Positions 1 to 11,648 of a stretch of DNA of 64,000 bases are shown in pieces. The notes beneath the pieces are model-generated. The model had not been told where the DNA came from, did not search any database, and worked only from the letters and a program-made list of their open reading frames with translations. Position numbers and translations under genes: made by a program. Origin of the DNA: Sporosarcina sp. (GTDB lineage Bacteria; Bacillota; Bacilli; Bacillales_A; Planococcaceae); NCBI GenBank assembly GCA_029263895.1, contig JARIDO010000035.1:186001-250000 (forward strand). The letters are read 5' to 3'. Every line of letters starts with the position of its first letter. Within the stretch, counting starts at the first letter, position 1.

Positions 1-238
1 TTGCGCCATCTCTAGTTGGTTCTTCATCGGCTTTACGATCCATTTCAATACCTTGAGCTTCAACTTGGTCAAGAAATTCTTCAAATTGTTCCGGTTCCAT
101 TTCAAATACAGCTAATTTTTCAGTTACTTCATCTAACGTTAGTTCACCTGTTTTTTTACCGGCTTCCAACAGGTTAGCTTTTGCTTCCTCAATTGTATGT
201 TCAACTTCCATATCACCAGATAATTCTTTTTTAGTCAT
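1..238 (-). CDS. rpoD: RNA polymerase sigma factor SigA, N-terminal part (truncated by window edge)
   Basis: Reverse frame from ATG at 238: MTKKELSGDMEVEHTIEEAKANLLEAGKKTGELTLDEVTEKLAVFEMEPEQFEEFLDQVEAQGIE..., region 1.1-like; located directly downstream of dnaG as in the Bacillales dnaG-rpoD operon. Confidence 0.85.
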   Translation of the reverse strand, partial: MTKKELSGDMEVEHTIEEAKANLLEAGKKTGELTLDEVTEKLAVFEMEPEQFEEFLDQVEAQGIEMDRKADEEPTRDGA

Positions 239-272
239 CTTACCCGTTCCTCCTTAGTACACCGGAATACGC

Positions 273-2090
273 CTATAAGGCTGTAAATGATTTCCGGAGC
301 TGAATTATTTCCCTGGCCAGCTCCAGCGCCCGGGTATGATCTTTCATTTTTTCTGCTTCTTTAGATTCATGCATCTTTGTTTCGATTAATAATTTAATCT
401 TATAACGCTCTAAATGATGGATGCAATCTTTAATCTCTTCATCTACATGTTCCGGATCTCTTTCGACCATAGCTGCCTCTAATACAATTTTTCTTAGATC
501 ACGGTTTTCTAATGATTCAGCGAATCTGTGAAAATCAGGTGTTTTATGTTGCTCATAAAATCCTGCTAAGTGCACGAAAATTGTTTTGTAATCATCCCGT
601 ACAAAAGGAGATTCATTAGAACTACACAACCTATCAAAAAGTTCACCATCATTTAGCATATGAAATAATAGCAATCGTTCCGCCCGTTCAGTGCCGGTTA
701 ACTTACGCTGTGGTACCGCTTTGAAATCTGATTTTTGGCGAGGTTCATTCCGTTGATTGTATTTTTCTTTAGTTGCTTGATGGCCAGCCAATTTTACCAA
801 TTGTTGTTGAATAGACTCAATTGTCACACCCGTTTCTTCAGAGAGTTGCCGAATATATAAGTCTTTTTCAACAGGCGAAGTTCGTAAAACCAATTCTTCG
901 AGTACTTCATGAATATATTGTAAAACATCATTCTCATACGACAAATTCTTGTTACGTTTTGCATATGACATGATGAAAGACATAAAAGAATGTGGATTTC
1001 CAATTACTTTTTCTTGAAAAGCTTCTCCACCATATTGAGAAATATAATCATCGGGATCCATTTTTCCTGGTAGTAGTGCAATTTGGACATTCATATCTTT
1101 CTTCGCAATTAGATGAGCAAAGCGCTTTGCGGCTTCCCAGCCAGCATCATCACCATCGCAACAAATAATAACCTCTTTTGATATTCGTTTTAACTTTACT
1201 AAATGCGTTTCCGACAAAGATGTCCCCATAACTGCAACTGAATTTGTTACACCAATTCGATCGGCAGAAATGGTATCCATAAAACCTTCAAACAGTATTA
1301 CTTTACCCGTTTTCCTTACGTTAAGACGTGCATTGTGAAAATTGTATAAAATTTGACTCTTTTCAAATATGGGGGTTTCTGGACTATTTAAGTATTTAGC
1401 TTCATTTTTAGTCTGTTGAAGCGTTCGTCCAGAAAAACCAACAACGTTTCCGTTGTCATCTCGTAACGGAAACATTATCCTACCCCGAAAGCGATCGAAA
1501 TAGCCTGTCCCATCTTCTTTCATAATAGCTAGACCTGCTTGTTCCATTTCTTTCATGTTAAAGTTCTTCCTCTTTAACAAAGAAGTAAGCGCCTCTCTAT
1601 CGTGTAGTGACCATCCGATACCATATTTTTCGATACTCTCTCTTGTAAATCCTCTTTTTTCAAGATATTCAAGTGCTTCTTCGCCTTCGATTGTATTTAA
1701 CAGCAAATGATTATAGAAATTCGCTGTTAAATCATGGGCTTCTAATAATTTCTTGTGCTCATGATTTTTGGGCGTTTGGGCTATCTGGCTTATAGAATCA
1801 TCAATTTCAATGCCTGTTCGATCGGCAAGTTTGATAACAGCATCTGTGAATGGAGTATTTTCAATATCCATTACGAAAGTGATAGCATTCCCACTAGCAC
1901 CACAACCAAAACAATGAAATATCTGCTTATCTTCAGAAACAGAAAATGAAGGAGAATTCTCACCATGGAATGGGCATAATCCAAACCAATTTCTACCTCT
2001 TTTGGTCAACTGGACATATTCACCAATTAAATCCACAATATCAGTGTTCGACCGAACAGATTCAATTATTTCTTCCGGTATCCTCGTCAT
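273..2090 (-). CDS. dnaG: DNA primase
   Basis: CPFHGENSPSFSVSEDKQIFHCFGCGASG zinc-binding motif and TOPRIM EGFMD...CCDGDDAG. Confidence 0.97.
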   Translation of the reverse strand: MTRIPEEIIESVRSNTDIVDLIGEYVQLTKRGRNWFGLCPFHGENSPSFSVSEDKQIFHCFGCGASGNAITFVMDIENTPFTDAVIKLADRTGIEIDDSISQIAQTPKNHEHKKLLEAHDLTANFYNHLLLNTIEGEEALEYLEKRGFTRESIEKYGIGWSLHDREALTSLLKRKNFNMKEMEQAGLAIMKEDGTGYFDRFRGRIMFPLRDDNGNVVGFSGRTLQQTKNEAKYLNSPETPIFEKSQILYNFHNARLNVRKTGKVILFEGFMDTISADRIGVTNSVAVMGTSLSETHLVKLKRISKEVIICCDGDDAGWEAAKRFAHLIAKKDMNVQIALLPGKMDPDDYISQYGGEAFQEKVIGNPHSFMSFIMSYAKRNKNLSYENDVLQYIHEVLEELVLRTSPVEKDLYIRQLSEETGVTIESIQQQLVKLAGHQATKEKYNQRNEPRQKSDFKAVPQRKLTGTERAERLLLFHMLNDGELFDRLCSSNESPFVRDDYKTIFVHLAGFYEQHKTPDFHRFAESLENRDLRKIVLEAAMVERDPEHVDEEIKDCIHHLERYKIKLLIETKMHESKEAEKMKDHTRALELAREIIQLRKSFTAL

Positions 2091-2257
2091 TCCATCACCA
2101 TTTCTTAGTATATCTAATTAAATTCTAGATATCTTTCAATAATCCTTCTAATTCGACAAATTTCTCACGTTTATTCTTCGAAACTATTATATTACATGAA
2201 TAACCCGTTAAATGATAGTATATAGCTTTATTTAAACATTCCTTTTTTTTGCGTAAA

Positions 2258-2293
2258 AGAAGAACCAATCTGTCATAGACAGCGGTTCTTTTT
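2258..2293 (-). terminator. Rho-independent terminator downstream of ppsR
   Basis: AAGAACC...CTGTC-ATA-GACAG...GGTTCTT hairpin with flanking T/A tract just after the ppsR stop. Confidence 0.7.
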
Positions 2294-2298
2294 AATCA

Positions 2299-3114
2299 TT
2301 ATTTATAGCGCGTAGAGATTTCTCCAAGAATAATATTTGCCGTTTCTTCAACAGCTCGGTTTGTTACATCAATTACAGAGCAACCTATCTTCTCAACCAC
2401 TTTTTCAAAATGAGTGATTTCATGCTTAATTCGGCTAACCTGTGCATAATTTGCATCATCTTTCAATCCTAGTGTGATGAGCCTCTCACGACGTATTGAA
2501 TTTAACTTGTCCGGTGAAATGACTAATCCGAAACATTTCCCAGCTTCCACACTGTAAAGTTCAATGGGTGGGTCTACCTCAGGTACAAGTGGTACATTCG
2601 CTACTTTATACCCTTTATGTGCTAAATACTGAGACAACGGCGTTTTGGATGTCCTTGATATTCCTACAAGTACAATATCCGCTTTCGTTATACCTCTAGG
2701 GTCTCTACCATCATCGTATTTCACTGCAAATTCAATTGCTTCAATCTTTTTAAAATAATCATCATCTAATTGTCGAACTAAACCGGGTTCTTCAAACGGA
2801 CTTTCGTTTAAAAAGCTTCCAAGCCCTTCAAATAGTGGCCCCATTAAATCAACAGAAAAAACTTGTTGAATCTCGCATTGTTCTTTCAGCTTTGCGCGCA
2901 TCGTTTTTTTAACAAGTGTATAAATAATAACTGCATCTTGCTGTTGGGCTAAATATGCAATTTCGTTTAGTTGTGACTCATCCTCAACATGAGAAAAACG
3001 TTTCATGGATATCGTTTCCAAGTCACTTCTATATTGACTTGCCGCTGCTTTAGCTACTAAATCTGCTGTCTCCCCTATTGAATCCGAGACGATGAATATT
3101 GTTAAATTTTTCAT
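2299..3114 (-). CDS. ppsR: pyruvate, phosphate dikinase regulatory protein (DUF299)
   Basis: MKNLTIFIVSDSIGETADLVAKAA..., ADIVLVGISRTSKTPLSQYLAHKGYKVANVPLVPE; start set at MKNL rather than the called ORF start. Confidence 0.93.
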   Translation of the reverse strand: MKNLTIFIVSDSIGETADLVAKAAASQYRSDLETISMKRFSHVEDESQLNEIAYLAQQQDAVIIYTLVKKTMRAKLKEQCEIQQVFSVDLMGPLFEGLGSFLNESPFEEPGLVRQLDDDYFKKIEAIEFAVKYDDGRDPRGITKADIVLVGISRTSKTPLSQYLAHKGYKVANVPLVPEVDPPIELYSVEAGKCFGLVISPDKLNSIRRERLITLGLKDDANYAQVSRIKHEITHFEKVVEKIGCSVIDVTNRAVEETANIILGEISTRYK

Positions 3115-3124
3115 GGTATTCCCC

Positions 3125-3763
3125 CTATAATTCGTGATCATCTGCTAGCGATAAAAAGGCTGCAGTAATATTGGTCTTTGTCACTCTTCCAACTACTTCT
3201 AGACCATCACCTTTAGTTACCACGACAGGGAGCGAATCAATTTGTTTTGCCATCATTTTTTTCGCGACCTGTAAAAGTGTATCCTGCTTACCGCAATATG
3301 TGATATTTGGCATACGCGTCATAATGACATGTACAGGGATTTTCTCTAATTCGTTTGTACCAATACTCGTTCGTAATAAATCTTTTCTAGATAATACTCC
3401 TGTTAGTAAAGAGTCCTTGTCTACAACAAAAAGGGTTCCTACATCTTCAAGGAACATATGACAAATCGCATCATAAACGGATACATTTTCCGCAACTACC
3501 ACAGGAGTGGACTGAAAGTCTTTCACCTTCATGCCAATCATACTGTCAGCAACAGATTGTATTGATTTTTTTCCGGAATAGAAATAGCCTACTCTTGGTC
3601 TCGCGTCCAAAAAACCTGCCATTGTCAAAATTGCTAAATCAGGTCTGATTGTCGCTCTTGCAAGATTTAATCGTTCTGCAATTTGCTCTCCTGTAATTGG
3701 ACCATCAGCTTTTACAATTTCGAGAATTTCAGTCTGTCGCTTATTGAGTTCCATTTTAGTCAC
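3125..3763 (-). CDS. ccpN: HTH-CBS transcriptional repressor of gluconeogenic genes
   Basis: N-terminal HTH (TGEQIAERLNLARATIRPDLAILTMAGFLDARPRVGYFY) plus tandem CBS domains; adjacent to ppsR. Confidence 0.9.
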   Translation of the reverse strand: MTKMELNKRQTEILEIVKADGPITGEQIAERLNLARATIRPDLAILTMAGFLDARPRVGYFYSGKKSIQSVADSMIGMKVKDFQSTPVVVAENVSVYDAICHMFLEDVGTLFVVDKDSLLTGVLSRKDLLRTSIGTNELEKIPVHVIMTRMPNITYCGKQDTLLQVAKKMMAKQIDSLPVVVTKGDGLEVVGRVTKTNITAAFLSLADDHEL

Positions 3764-3869
3764 CGCCCTAAGCGTTCAATTCGTTCTACTCGACTAGTAT
3801 ATACGAATTTAGTCAGTATTGCTAAGAAAGTTGAACCATGCTATACTAATTTACAATTGAATAGGTAAT

Positions 3870-4054
3870 GATAGGACAATAACTAGCGTCAATTAAAAGC
3901 GAACGGGCATAGTGAGAGACCGTACTGATGTGAAAAGGCACCCTTGAACCAATTATTCATTAAAGTGAGCTTGTAGCTAAGCTAAACAGGGTGGAACCGC
4001 GGGTATTTATGCACTCGTCCCTGGACAACATGTCCAGGGATGAGTGCTTATTTT
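3870..4054 (+). promoter_or_regulatory. T-box leader of glycyl-tRNA synthetase gene
   Basis: AGGGTGGAACCGCGGG T-box sequence (about 3988-4003) followed by a strong terminator hairpin GCACTCGTCCCTGGACAACATGTCCAGGGATGAGTGC-TTATTTT (4011-4054) and glyS. Confidence 0.9.
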
Positions 4055-4070
4055 AATTGGAGGGATTATT

Positions 4071-5447
4071 ATGTCGATGGAACAAATCGTAAATTTAGCA
4101 AAACAAAGAGGTTTTGTATTTCCAGGCTCTGATATTTATGGAGGTTTGGCAAATACATGGGATTACGGTCCCCTTGGAATCGAGTTAAAAAACAATATAA
4201 AAAAAGCATGGTGGTTGAAATTCGTTCAAGAATCACCACATAACGTCGGTCTTGATGCTGCAATTTTAATGAATCCTAAAGTATGGGAAGCATCAGGTCA
4301 CATTGGTAACTTTAATGACCCTATGATTGACTGTAAAAAATGTAAAACACGTCATCGTGCTGATAAACTAATTGAAGATGCGCTCGACGAAAAAGGAATC
4401 GAAATGATTGTTGACGGTTTATCTTTCGATAAAATGGCGGAATTAATTAATGAACATAATGTAAAATGTCCATCATGTGGTGCGATGGACTACACAGACA
4501 TACGTCAATTCAACCTAATGTTTAAAACATCTCAAGGCGTAACGGATTCATCTTCTAATGATATCTTCTTACGACCAGAAACTGCACAAGGAATCTTTGT
4601 TAACTTTAAAAATGTACAGCGATCTATGCGCAAAAAAATGCCTTTTGGCATTGCACAAATCGGGAAAAGTTTTAGAAATGAAATAACACCTGGTAATTTT
4701 ACATTTAGAACACGCGAATTTGAACAAATGGAACTGGAATTCTTTTGCAAGCCCGGTGAAGATATGGAATGGTATGCATTCTGGCGAGATTTTTCAAAAG
4801 AGTGGTTGCTAAAACTCGGATTAATTGAAACAAATATGCGTTTACGTGAACACGATGAAGATGAACTATCCCACTACTCTAAAGGAACAGTAGATATCGA
4901 ATATAAATTCCCGTTTGGGTGGGGAGAACTATGGGGCATTGCAAATCGAACAGATTTTGATTTAAAACGTCACATGGAGCACTCAGGTGAAGACTTTAAT
5001 TATCAAGATCCAATTACAAATGAAAAGTTTGTACCTTATTGTATCGAACCGTCATTAGGAGCTGATCGAGTAACACTTGCGTTCCTATGCGATGCATATG
5101 CGGAAGAAGAGCTTGAAAATGATGATAAGCGAACAGTTCTACGCTTCCATCCAGCACTGGCACCTGTTAAAGCAGCTATTCTACCCTTATCAAAAAAGTT
5201 AGCTGAAGGCGCGGATGACGTCTATTCTGAATTACGCAAGCACTTCGTTGTTCAATATGACGACGCACAATCTATCGGTAGACGCTACAGAAGACAAGAT
5301 GAAATTGGTACTCCTTTCTGCATCACATATGATTTTGACTCTGAGGAAGATCGTCAAGTAACAGTTAGGCATCGCGATTCAATGGAACAAGTTAGAATGC
5401 CAATTGACGACGTAAAGGACTACATCGCAAAACATCTTCAATTCTAA
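4071..5447 (+). CDS. glyS: glycine--tRNA ligase, single-chain (alpha2) type
   Basis: [42 protein letters not shown]..., class II motifs [19 protein letters not shown] at 4071 preceded by GGAGGG. Confidence 0.95.
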   Translation: MSMEQIVNLAKQRGFVFPGSDIYGGLANTWDYGPLGIELKNNIKKAWWLKFVQESPHNVGLDAAILMNPKVWEASGHIGNFNDPMIDCKKCKTRHRADKLIEDALDEKGIEMIVDGLSFDKMAELINEHNVKCPSCGAMDYTDIRQFNLMFKTSQGVTDSSSNDIFLRPETAQGIFVNFKNVQRSMRKKMPFGIAQIGKSFRNEITPGNFTFRTREFEQMELEFFCKPGEDMEWYAFWRDFSKEWLLKLGLIETNMRLREHDEDELSHYSKGTVDIEYKFPFGWGELWGIANRTDFDLKRHMEHSGEDFNYQDPITNEKFVPYCIEPSLGADRVTLAFLCDAYAEEELENDDKRTVLRFHPALAPVKAAILPLSKKLAEGADDVYSELRKHFVVQYDDAQSIGRRYRRQDEIGTPFCITYDFDSEEDRQVTVRHRDSMEQVRMPIDDVKDYIAKHLQF

Positions 5448-5463
5448 TATGAGCCAACCAATA

Positions 5464-5503
5464 AAACGGAGAAAAAGGATTAATCATCCTCTTTCTCCGT
5501 TTT
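5464..5503. terminator. convergent hairpin between glyS and recO, overlapping the recO 3' end
   Basis: AAACGGAGAAAAAGGATTAATCATCCTCTTTCTCCGTTT. Confidence 0.7.
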
Positions 5504-6274
5504 TCCGTTGTTTGGCAATAATGCTGGTGTGTTGTTCAATTGATCTAAAAAAGTTTTAGACTTTAAATGTATTCCAACTTGTTCATCATATACGGTACGC
5601 GTGAGTTTTTTCATGAACTCTTTTGTCTCTTTTTTTAATGATAAATTTCCAATGGCCAAAATCGGCACTTTGTAAAATGTTCGTAAAAGCTTTACTTGTG
5701 TTGGCGATAATCGAACTAAATAATGATCTAAATGAAAACATCTGTGACAAAGAAAACCAATTTCTTTAAAAGAAAATCCAAATTCCCCTTCTGTCGAGCC
5801 ACAACGAGCACATTGATGTAGCGTAGGATAAATACCAGCGACTGGAAGCATCTTCCACTCGACAAATAATGTAATTGCAGCCGGATCATATTCTTCGTTA
5901 ATTGCATGAAGAGAGCTTTCTAATAACTCAAATAGTCCGTGTCTAGCATTATTTTCATCTGTTAAACGATCGATTAACTCCATAATATAACTTGCATAGG
6001 CAGTAGCTTCCAGATCAGTTCTAATATGTCTATAAGAATCAATCTGTTCACCTTGATCTAAAGTTCCCATTCCACGACCACTTCGAATCAGAAAATGCCC
6101 ATGTGTAAAAGGTTGCGTAATTGCAGCTAAACGACTTGCGGGTTTCTTTGCACCACGAGCCATCGCTGTAACTTTTCCAGCTTCCTTCGTAAATATCGTT
6201 ACAATTTTGTGAGATTCACCATAAGGGATACTTCTGAGGATGATACCTTCCCATCGATTTAGAATAGAAACCAT
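5480..6274 (-). CDS. recO: DNA repair protein RecO
   Basis: LNRWEGIILRSIPYGESHKIVTIFTKEAGK..ARGAKKP, zinc CARCGSTEG...CHRCF; next to era. Confidence 0.95.
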   Translation of the reverse strand: MVSILNRWEGIILRSIPYGESHKIVTIFTKEAGKVTAMARGAKKPASRLAAITQPFTHGHFLIRSGRGMGTLDQGEQIDSYRHIRTDLEATAYASYIMELIDRLTDENNARHGLFELLESSLHAINEEYDPAAITLFVEWKMLPVAGIYPTLHQCARCGSTEGEFGFSFKEIGFLCHRCFHLDHYLVRLSPTQVKLLRTFYKVPILAIGNLSLKKETKEFMKKLTRTVYDEQVGIHLKSKTFLDQLNNTPALLPNNGKTEKEDD

Positions 6275-6314
6275 CCTCCTTTATAAAAAGTAGTTACTAA
6301 TGCTGAAGTACTAA

Positions 6315-7635
<1,321 letters not shown>

Positions 7636-7652
7636 TCATATTAATTAAACAA

Positions 7653-8000
7653 TTAAAACCATTTGGGTATAAAAAGCATGAGACCTATAATTGCACTAGT
7701 TATTGCAAAAATCAATACTGCTCCTGCGGCCAAGTCTTTCGCTAATCCTGCTAATGGATGGTGCTCTGACGTCACTAGGTCGACAACTCTCTCAATTGCA
7801 GCATTGACCATTTCTAATGATAGCATTCCCGCGATTAGAATGATGACTATGAACCATTCCAGTTGAGTTAGACCTGTAAGCAGTCCCGTCGACATTACAA
7901 TTATGGTAGCAATCAAATGCACCTTGAAATTTCTGTCTTTATTTGAAGCATGAAGGATTCCATTCCAAGCATAAACAAAAGCTCGAAAAAAATTGCGCAT
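7653..8000 (-). CDS. dgkA: diacylglycerol/undecaprenol kinase family protein
   Basis: MRNFFRAFVYAWNGILHASNKDRNFKVHL..., EMVNAAIERVVDL; start chosen at MRNFF. Confidence 0.92.
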   Translation of the reverse strand: MRNFFRAFVYAWNGILHASNKDRNFKVHLIATIIVMSTGLLTGLTQLEWFIVIILIAGMLSLEMVNAAIERVVDLVTSEHHPLAGLAKDLAAGAVLIFAITSAIIGLMLFIPKWF

Positions 8001-8007
8001 TACTGGC

Positions 8008-8478
8008 TCACCTCTCCAGCCCAAAAGATGCTAATATTTCATTTTGTCTACCAAACATTTCCGCCTCTTCCGCCTCGTTCATGTGATCATAACCGAGTAG
8101 ATGGAGGAAACCATGTAATGCGAGGAAGCCTATTTCTCTATGATAGTCATGTCCATACTCCTTGGCTTGTCTCATGGCAGTATCAACCGAAATGAGAATA
8201 TCGCCTAATACTCTAGGCATTCCTTCAATTTCCTTAATCTCGATTTCACCTTCAGATGTCTCTTCTAATGCAAATGAAATGACATCCGTAGAAGCATTTT
8301 TACCTCGATATTCTGCATTTATTTGTTGAATTTCACTATCCGACATAAATGTGATTGAAAGCTCTAATTCACCAATTAATTTCTCTTCAGTGGCAGCATG
8401 AAGTAAAAGTTTTGTTATTAATTCCTTTGTTACATCATTCACTCTTGACACTTCATCATCAAAATAAATCTCTAGCAT
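8008..8478 (-). CDS. ybeY: endoribonuclease YbeY (rRNA maturation)
   Basis: HGFLHLLGYDH metal-binding motif; between dgkA and pgpH. Confidence 0.96.
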   Translation of the reverse strand: MLEIYFDDEVSRVNDVTKELITKLLLHAATEEKLIGELELSITFMSDSEIQQINAEYRGKNASTDVISFALEETSEGEIEIKEIEGMPRVLGDILISVDTAMRQAKEYGHDYHREIGFLALHGFLHLLGYDHMNEAEEAEMFGRQNEILASFGLER

Positions 8479-8497
8479 CTCTTCACTCCTAACACGT

Positions 8498-10639
8498 TTA
8501 CTCTGGATATTCTATTCGGTTATGGAACGTTCCGTTTAGCGTTTCACAAAATACACGTTCTGCTTTCTTTAATTCTTTCATTGATATGTCACATTCATCA
8601 AACTGACCATCTTTCAGTTTTTCTGAAATAATCGATTTAACAAGACTTGCAATTTTATCAGTAGTTGGCTCTTTCATTGATCTTACAGCGGCTTCAACAC
8701 TATCTGCAACAGAAATAATAGCTATTTCTTTCGTTTGTGGTTTCGGACCAGTATACCTGAAGTCATGTTCATCTACATCAGGGTCTGTTTCCTTCGCTTT
8801 ACTATAAAAGAATTTTAATGTACTTGTACCATGATGTTGTCTCGCTATGTCAATAATTTCAGAAGGCATCTTATGCTTCTCCAAGATCTTCGCCCCATCC
8901 TCTGCATGGGCAATAATAATATCACGACTTTTTTCTGGTGGCAATAAATCATGCGGATTTATTCCTGCATGTTGATTCTCGATGAAAAATCCAGGTCGAA
9001 CTGTTTTCCCGATGTCGTGATAGTAACTCCCAACTCTTGCAAGTAAGCCGTTGGCACCAATTTCTTCACACGCAGCATCAGCCAAGTTTGCTACCATAAT
9101 ACTATGATGGTAAGTACCCGGTGTTATAGTTAAAACTTTTTTCAGTAAAGGATGGTTAGGATTCGATAACTCAATCAACCTCATGTCTGATAATAGCCCA
9201 AATGCTGATTCAAAAAAAGGTAATAAACCTATTGTTAAAGCACCCGAAAGAATACCTGAAGTTGTAGCTGCAATTAAATAAAAGACTAATTCTGATACAT
9301 TATAGGATGATTGTGTCATTAATAAGTAAAAAGCTAAAAATAGTATATTAGAGATAGAAACACTAAGACTAGTTCTCAAAATACTCGAACGTCTACCATT
9401 ACTCCCCAACAAGTACAAACTAACAAGACCACCAAACAGAATATATAATGCAACTTCCATTTGAATAATAGACGCATAACCTTCTTGTAACATCACACCC
9501 GCGGTTGCTGCTGTTATAACCGTAACCATAAGTGCCAAACGCTCATTCGTTAAGATCTTAACTAACAATGGAGCTAATGCTGTTGGGAAAAGGAAAGCTA
9601 ATAAAACATCAAAGTCTTTTTCAATAATAGACAATAATTTCATAACGATTACTAACATGAAAAATACTGACAGAACAATAAATAAAGATTTCTTTTTAAC
9701 AGATACGGATTCATTCCATGTACTAAAATGCAAGTAAATAATTGAACCAATAAATAAGACAAATACAACTAATCCTAACAACGGTTTAATAGAGGTTTGA
9801 TTTTTCAACAGTCCCGATAATTCTAATTGTCGATAAATCTCTTTATCTATGAATTGACCTTCCCTAACAATAACTTGTCCTTGAAGTATACGAGTTGGCT
9901 CGACAGCTAATCTCGCTTCCTCTTTTCGTACTTTAGTTAAATCCTCGTTTTCAATTTCTGTTTCAACTATTAATGTTCGTGCAATCGGAAGAACGTATTG
10001 CAATTCTGGCGAAGGTATAACATTTAATTGTCGCAATTTCCTTTCCACTTCGTTTTGACTTGCGGTTATATTTTCTTTTTTTATAGGATTACTTAGTTCA
10101 TCGCCAACTATTTCTACAATATTCTTTTTAATATTCTCAAGTGTTGCAACATCTAAAGCTAATAATCTTTCAATTGTTTCGTTACTCATCCTTAAGCCAG
10201 GTTCTTTTCCCTCAAGCTCAGTTAGTCTTTTGTTAACTAGCGTAACTTGTTCTTTCAACGTGACATCTTGCGCGGTATCTTGATCTATCTCTTTATTCTC
10301 TAGCGTTTTTGACTCTAGTAAAAAATCAAAAAGTGAGGCGGCAATCGCTTGTCTGTTTTTTGATACCTCTTCTGAAAATTGGTATGCGGTCGCAACTTCA
10401 GAAGCTGCACGTTCCCTCTCCTGCTCAGTTTTAACTGAATCTTCCACAGTTTTTAAAGAGCGAATCGTATTCGTAGCAATTTGAAATTCAGACAGTTCAT
10501 AAGTTTCCTTTTTCACACTACCAAACATTAAAAAGAATAACATAAAACATGACAACACGATAAGGAATAACGATAAGTAAGAAAATTTTAGTGACTTAAT
10601 AAGTTTCCAAGCCGTACGCATTTCTAACACACTCCCCAC
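8498..10639 (-). CDS. pgpH: 7TM-HD family cyclic-di-AMP phosphodiesterase (PgpH/YqfF)
   Basis: Extracellular N-domain, 7 TM segments, HD domain TPGTYHHSIMVANLADAACEEIGANGLLARVGSYYHDIGK. Confidence 0.93.
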   Translation of the reverse strand: MGSVLEMRTAWKLIKSLKFSYLSLFLIVLSCFMLFFLMFGSVKKETYELSEFQIATNTIRSLKTVEDSVKTEQERERAASEVATAYQFSEEVSKNRQAIAASLFDFLLESKTLENKEIDQDTAQDVTLKEQVTLVNKRLTELEGKEPGLRMSNETIERLLALDVATLENIKKNIVEIVGDELSNPIKKENITASQNEVERKLRQLNVIPSPELQYVLPIARTLIVETEIENEDLTKVRKEEARLAVEPTRILQGQVIVREGQFIDKEIYRQLELSGLLKNQTSIKPLLGLVVFVLFIGSIIYLHFSTWNESVSVKKKSLFIVLSVFFMLVIVMKLLSIIEKDFDVLLAFLFPTALAPLLVKILTNERLALMVTVITAATAGVMLQEGYASIIQMEVALYILFGGLVSLYLLGSNGRRSSILRTSLSVSISNILFLAFYLLMTQSSYNVSELVFYLIAATTSGILSGALTIGLLPFFESAFGLLSDMRLIELSNPNHPLLKKVLTITPGTYHHSIMVANLADAACEEIGANGLLARVGSYYHDIGKTVRPGFFIENQHAGINPHDLLPPEKSRDIIIAHAEDGAKILEKHKMPSEIIDIARQHHGTSTLKFFYSKAKETDPDVDEHDFRYTGPKPQTKEIAIISVADSVEAAVRSMKEPTTDKIASLVKSIISEKLKDGQFDECDISMKELKKAERVFCETLNGTFHNRIEYPE

Positions 10640-10683
10640 ATTGTAAATTCAACTTCTATGTAATGACTGAAAAAGCAGTCAAG

Positions 10684-11643
10684 TTAAGATGACTGCTCTT
10701 CCTCGTAAGCTTCAATTATTTTTGCGACTAATGGGTGTCTCACAACGTCACTTTGTTCTAAGTATTGAAAATGTATATCCGCTACATTTTTTAATATCAT
10801 TTCAGATGCAATTAAACCTGATTCTACTCCCTTTGGTAAATCAATTTGGGTTTTGTCACCAGTAATCACCATTTTAGAACCGTAACCAAGACGTGTTAAA
10901 AACATCTTCATTTGAGCCTTAGTAGTGTTTTGAGCTTCATCTAATATAACAAAGGCATCATCAAGTGTGCGCCCACGCATATATGCAAGAGGAGCGATTT
11001 CAATCACACCTCTTTCCATTAATCTGTCAGTTTGTTCTGTTCCCAAAACATCATGTAACGCATCATATAAAGGACGTAAATAGGGATCCACTTTTTCTTT
11101 TAGATCTCCTGGTAAAAAACCTAAGCTTTCACCCGCCTCTACTGCAGGTCTTGTGAGAATAATTCGTTTAGTTGAACCCATTTTCATCGCTTGAACTGCT
11201 AATACAACTGCCAAATAAGTCTTACCAGTACCCGCTGGACCGATGCCGAAAACTAAGTCCTGTGAACGAATCGCTTGCACATACTCGCGTTGACCTATTG
11301 TTTTTGCGCGTATCGCCTTACCTTTTGTATTACGTGTAATCTCTTCATCATACAGTTCTGAAAAATACTCTATAGTGCCGGATTTCACCATTTCAATCGC
11401 TGAAGAAACATCACGTTGGTTAATATTAATACCTTTTCGAATTACAGATAAAAGTTGCTCAAGTAGTATCTTTGCAGACTCACGATCTTTTTCAGAACCT
11501 TTTAAAGATATTGCTTCACCTCTCGTTAAAATAGAAACGTTTAAACTAGCTTCAATAAGCTTCATATTCTGATCGGAAATACCTAAAAGCATTACTGCTT
11601 CATTTGGATTTTCGATATGTAGTTGTAATAATTGATCGTCCAA
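10684..11643 (-). CDS. phoH: PhoH family protein (ATPase)
   Basis: FGIGPAGTGKTYLAV Walker A, FVILDEAQNTTKAQMKMFLTRLG. Confidence 0.95.
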   Translation of the reverse strand: MDDQLLQLHIENPNEAVMLLGISDQNMKLIEASLNVSILTRGEAISLKGSEKDRESAKILLEQLLSVIRKGININQRDVSSAIEMVKSGTIEYFSELYDEEITRNTKGKAIRAKTIGQREYVQAIRSQDLVFGIGPAGTGKTYLAVVLAVQAMKMGSTKRIILTRPAVEAGESLGFLPGDLKEKVDPYLRPLYDALHDVLGTEQTDRLMERGVIEIAPLAYMRGRTLDDAFVILDEAQNTTKAQMKMFLTRLGYGSKMVITGDKTQIDLPKGVESGLIASEMILKNVADIHFQYLEQSDVVRHPLVAKIIEAYEEEQSS

Positions 11644-11648
11644 TAGTT

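Noticed and set aside
1755-2128. Plus-strand ORFs 1755-1949 and 1946-2128
   Set aside because: Antisense to dnaG, low-complexity composition, no RBS; mirror ORFs of a real gene
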